The translations under genes and the position numbers were made by a program. A stretch of DNA of 64,000 nt from Pseudacidovorax sp. (lineage in GTDB: Bacteria > Pseudomonadota > Gammaproteobacteria > Burkholderiales > Burkholderiaceae_C). Where the stretch lies: assembly GCF_017991995.1 (NCBI RefSeq), contig NZ_JAGOPN010000003.1, positions 124,001 through 188,000 on the forward strand, read 5' to 3'. Each line of letters starts with the position of its first letter. The stretch's first letter is position 1. Positions 63,454 to 64,000 of this stretch are shown piece after piece. The notes under the pieces were generated by a model. It made no database searches. It saw only the letters and a list, made by a program, of their open reading frames with translations, and was not told the origin of the DNA.

Positions 63454-63645
63454 TCAGTGGCGCAGCTTGTCGGCGGCGTCCTTGGCCGCTTCCTTGGTGT
63501 CGCCGTAGGCTTCCTGGGCCTTGCCGGCGGCCTTGTCGGCCATGCCTTCGGCCTGCATCTTTTCGCTGCCGAAGGCCTTGCCCACGGTCTCCTTGACCGA
63601 ACCCTTGGCCTGCTTCAGGTTGCCCTGCACGGAATCCTTGTTCAT
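63454..63645 (-). CDS. CsbD-like stress response protein
   Basis: 63 residues: MNKDSVQGNLKQAKGSVKETVGKAFG, then KMQAEGMADKAAGKAQEAYGDTKEAAKD. CsbD proteins are small hydrophilic helical proteins induced by stress and of unknown mechanism. A perfect AGGAGG lies 5 nt before the ATG at 63645. A longer reading from 63870 is rejected because it lacks this site. It has its own terminator. Confidence 0.93.
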   Translation of the reverse strand: MNKDSVQGNLKQAKGSVKETVGKAFGSEKMQAEGMADKAAGKAQEAYGDTKEAAKDAADKLRH

Positions 63646-63687
63646 GAATACCTCCTGGTCGAAGCGCCTGCGGCGGGATTGCCCCAG

Positions 63688-63709
63688 GCATTCGCGATGC
63701 GGCGAATGC
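63688..63709. repeat. Inverted repeat upstream of csbD
   Basis: GCATTCGC and GCGAATGC form a perfect 8-bp arm pair around a 6-nt loop, 43 bp before the CsbD start codon. It could be an operator or a 5'-UTR hairpin. Confidence 0.5.
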
Positions 63710-63951
63710 ATCCATGCTAGGCAGACGAGGCGTGCAGAACAGGGCGGACCACCCCATGCCGGCGTAGTGCGGAAAGCCTGCCGCCTGTAGGCGCCGGATG
63801 GCGTGGGCCGTCGCTTTTGCATGCCTCCCCACGAAGCGACTTCCTGCCTGGCTGGCGCGGGTACGTCCATCCACCATAAGGCGCACGTTGCGGCCTAGCC
63901 ACTAGCACGTCGATGGCCCGCGCGGCAAGCAGCCGTTCGATTGACGTTCTC

Positions 63952-63978
63952 GTTACCGCAGTTAACAATTCATTAACA
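63952..63978. promoter_or_regulatory. Third GTTAAC-type cluster at the right edge
   Basis: GTTACCG (63952), GTTAACA (63961) and ATTAACA (63972) recur 9-11 bp apart, similar to the sites before wecB. May serve a gene outside the window or the CsbD gene. Confidence 0.4.
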
Positions 63979-64000
63979 TTCGGCCAAGAGTCTCCTTTTT

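Larger units (their letters stand above)
63646..64000. other. Intergenic region upstream of the CsbD gene
   Basis: About 355 bp. Contains an inverted repeat near 63688 and AT-rich GTTAAC-type boxes near the right edge. The small open frames here look spurious, with no ribosome sites or known family. A gene may begin beyond the window. Confidence 0.5.

Noticed and set aside
63717-63968. Small open frame of 83 codons near the right edge
   Set aside because: No ribosome binding site, no recognisable family and biased composition. It also overlaps operator-like AT-rich boxes.
1-64000. CRISPR arrays, insertion sequences, prophage
   Set aside because: I found no regular repeat-spacer arrays, transposase motifs or phage structural genes. 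The only mobile-type element is the tRNA intron.

Overview
The window is GC-rich chromosomal DNA from a betaproteobacterium, most likely Burkholderiales and probably Comamonadaceae. The evidence is the gene order (purM-hda-pcnB-folK, rpsP-rimM-trmD-rplS, gmk-rpoZ-spoT, rph-rdgB-hemW), two Bug-type solute receptors, an AcnD/PrpF methylcitrate pathway, a GC-hairpin intergenic repeat of a kind I associate with Comamonadaceae, and dense overlapping operons. I cannot name the species. There is no phage, insertion sequence or CRISPR array.

Layout. 1-9058: left-edge monooxygenase fragment, isochorismatase-like hydrolase, AI-2E permease, purM, hda, pcnB, folK, a DUF47/Pit phosphate pair, TM2 protein and GNAT enzyme. 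9083-20190: ribosome operon rpsP-rimM-trmD-rplS, NUDIX, CobD-like, hisC, rsgA, M48 protease, orn, a DEAD-box helicase, then a tRNA-Ile(CAU) gene split by a 251-nt group I intron and tRNA-Arg(ACG). 20221-29871: greB, spoT, rpoZ, gmk, yicC, a kinase/PP2C pair, rph, rdgB, hemW and tRNA-Ser(UGA). 29954-37276: a sensor kinase/response regulator pair, a Bug receptor, two membrane c-type cytochromes and an HPP-CBS protein. 38854-46136: short-chain acyl regulator divergent from the methylcitrate operon prpC-bug-acnD-prpF-lyase. 46149-63042: a polysaccharide locus. 63043-64000: mainly intergenic DNA with repeated operator-like boxes and a CsbD-like stress gene.

The most notable system is the polysaccharide locus. 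On the minus strand wecB, a BcsB-like protein, an NfrB-like glycosyltransferase with a C-terminal MshEN (c-di-GMP binding type) domain and an NfrA-like TPR/outer-membrane protein resemble the E. coli N4-glycan-receptor pathway. The same strand continues into an alginate-type O-acylation set (two AlgX/AlgJ-like SGNH proteins, an MBOAT and an AlgF-like protein). Converging on it from the plus strand are an acyl-CoA-dehydrogenase-like flavoprotein, a DltC-like carrier and a DltA-like adenylating ligase. I infer a c-di-GMP-controlled ManNAc-type exopolysaccharide whose acyl decoration is an activated, possibly oxidised amino acid rather than plain acetate. A DUF4434 lipoprotein gene of the same functional flavour is attached to the end of the methylcitrate operon, and the promoter of the ligase operon carries the same TTGCGAA half-site found in the prp control region. 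This suggests a regulatory link between short-chain acyl metabolism and the polysaccharide.
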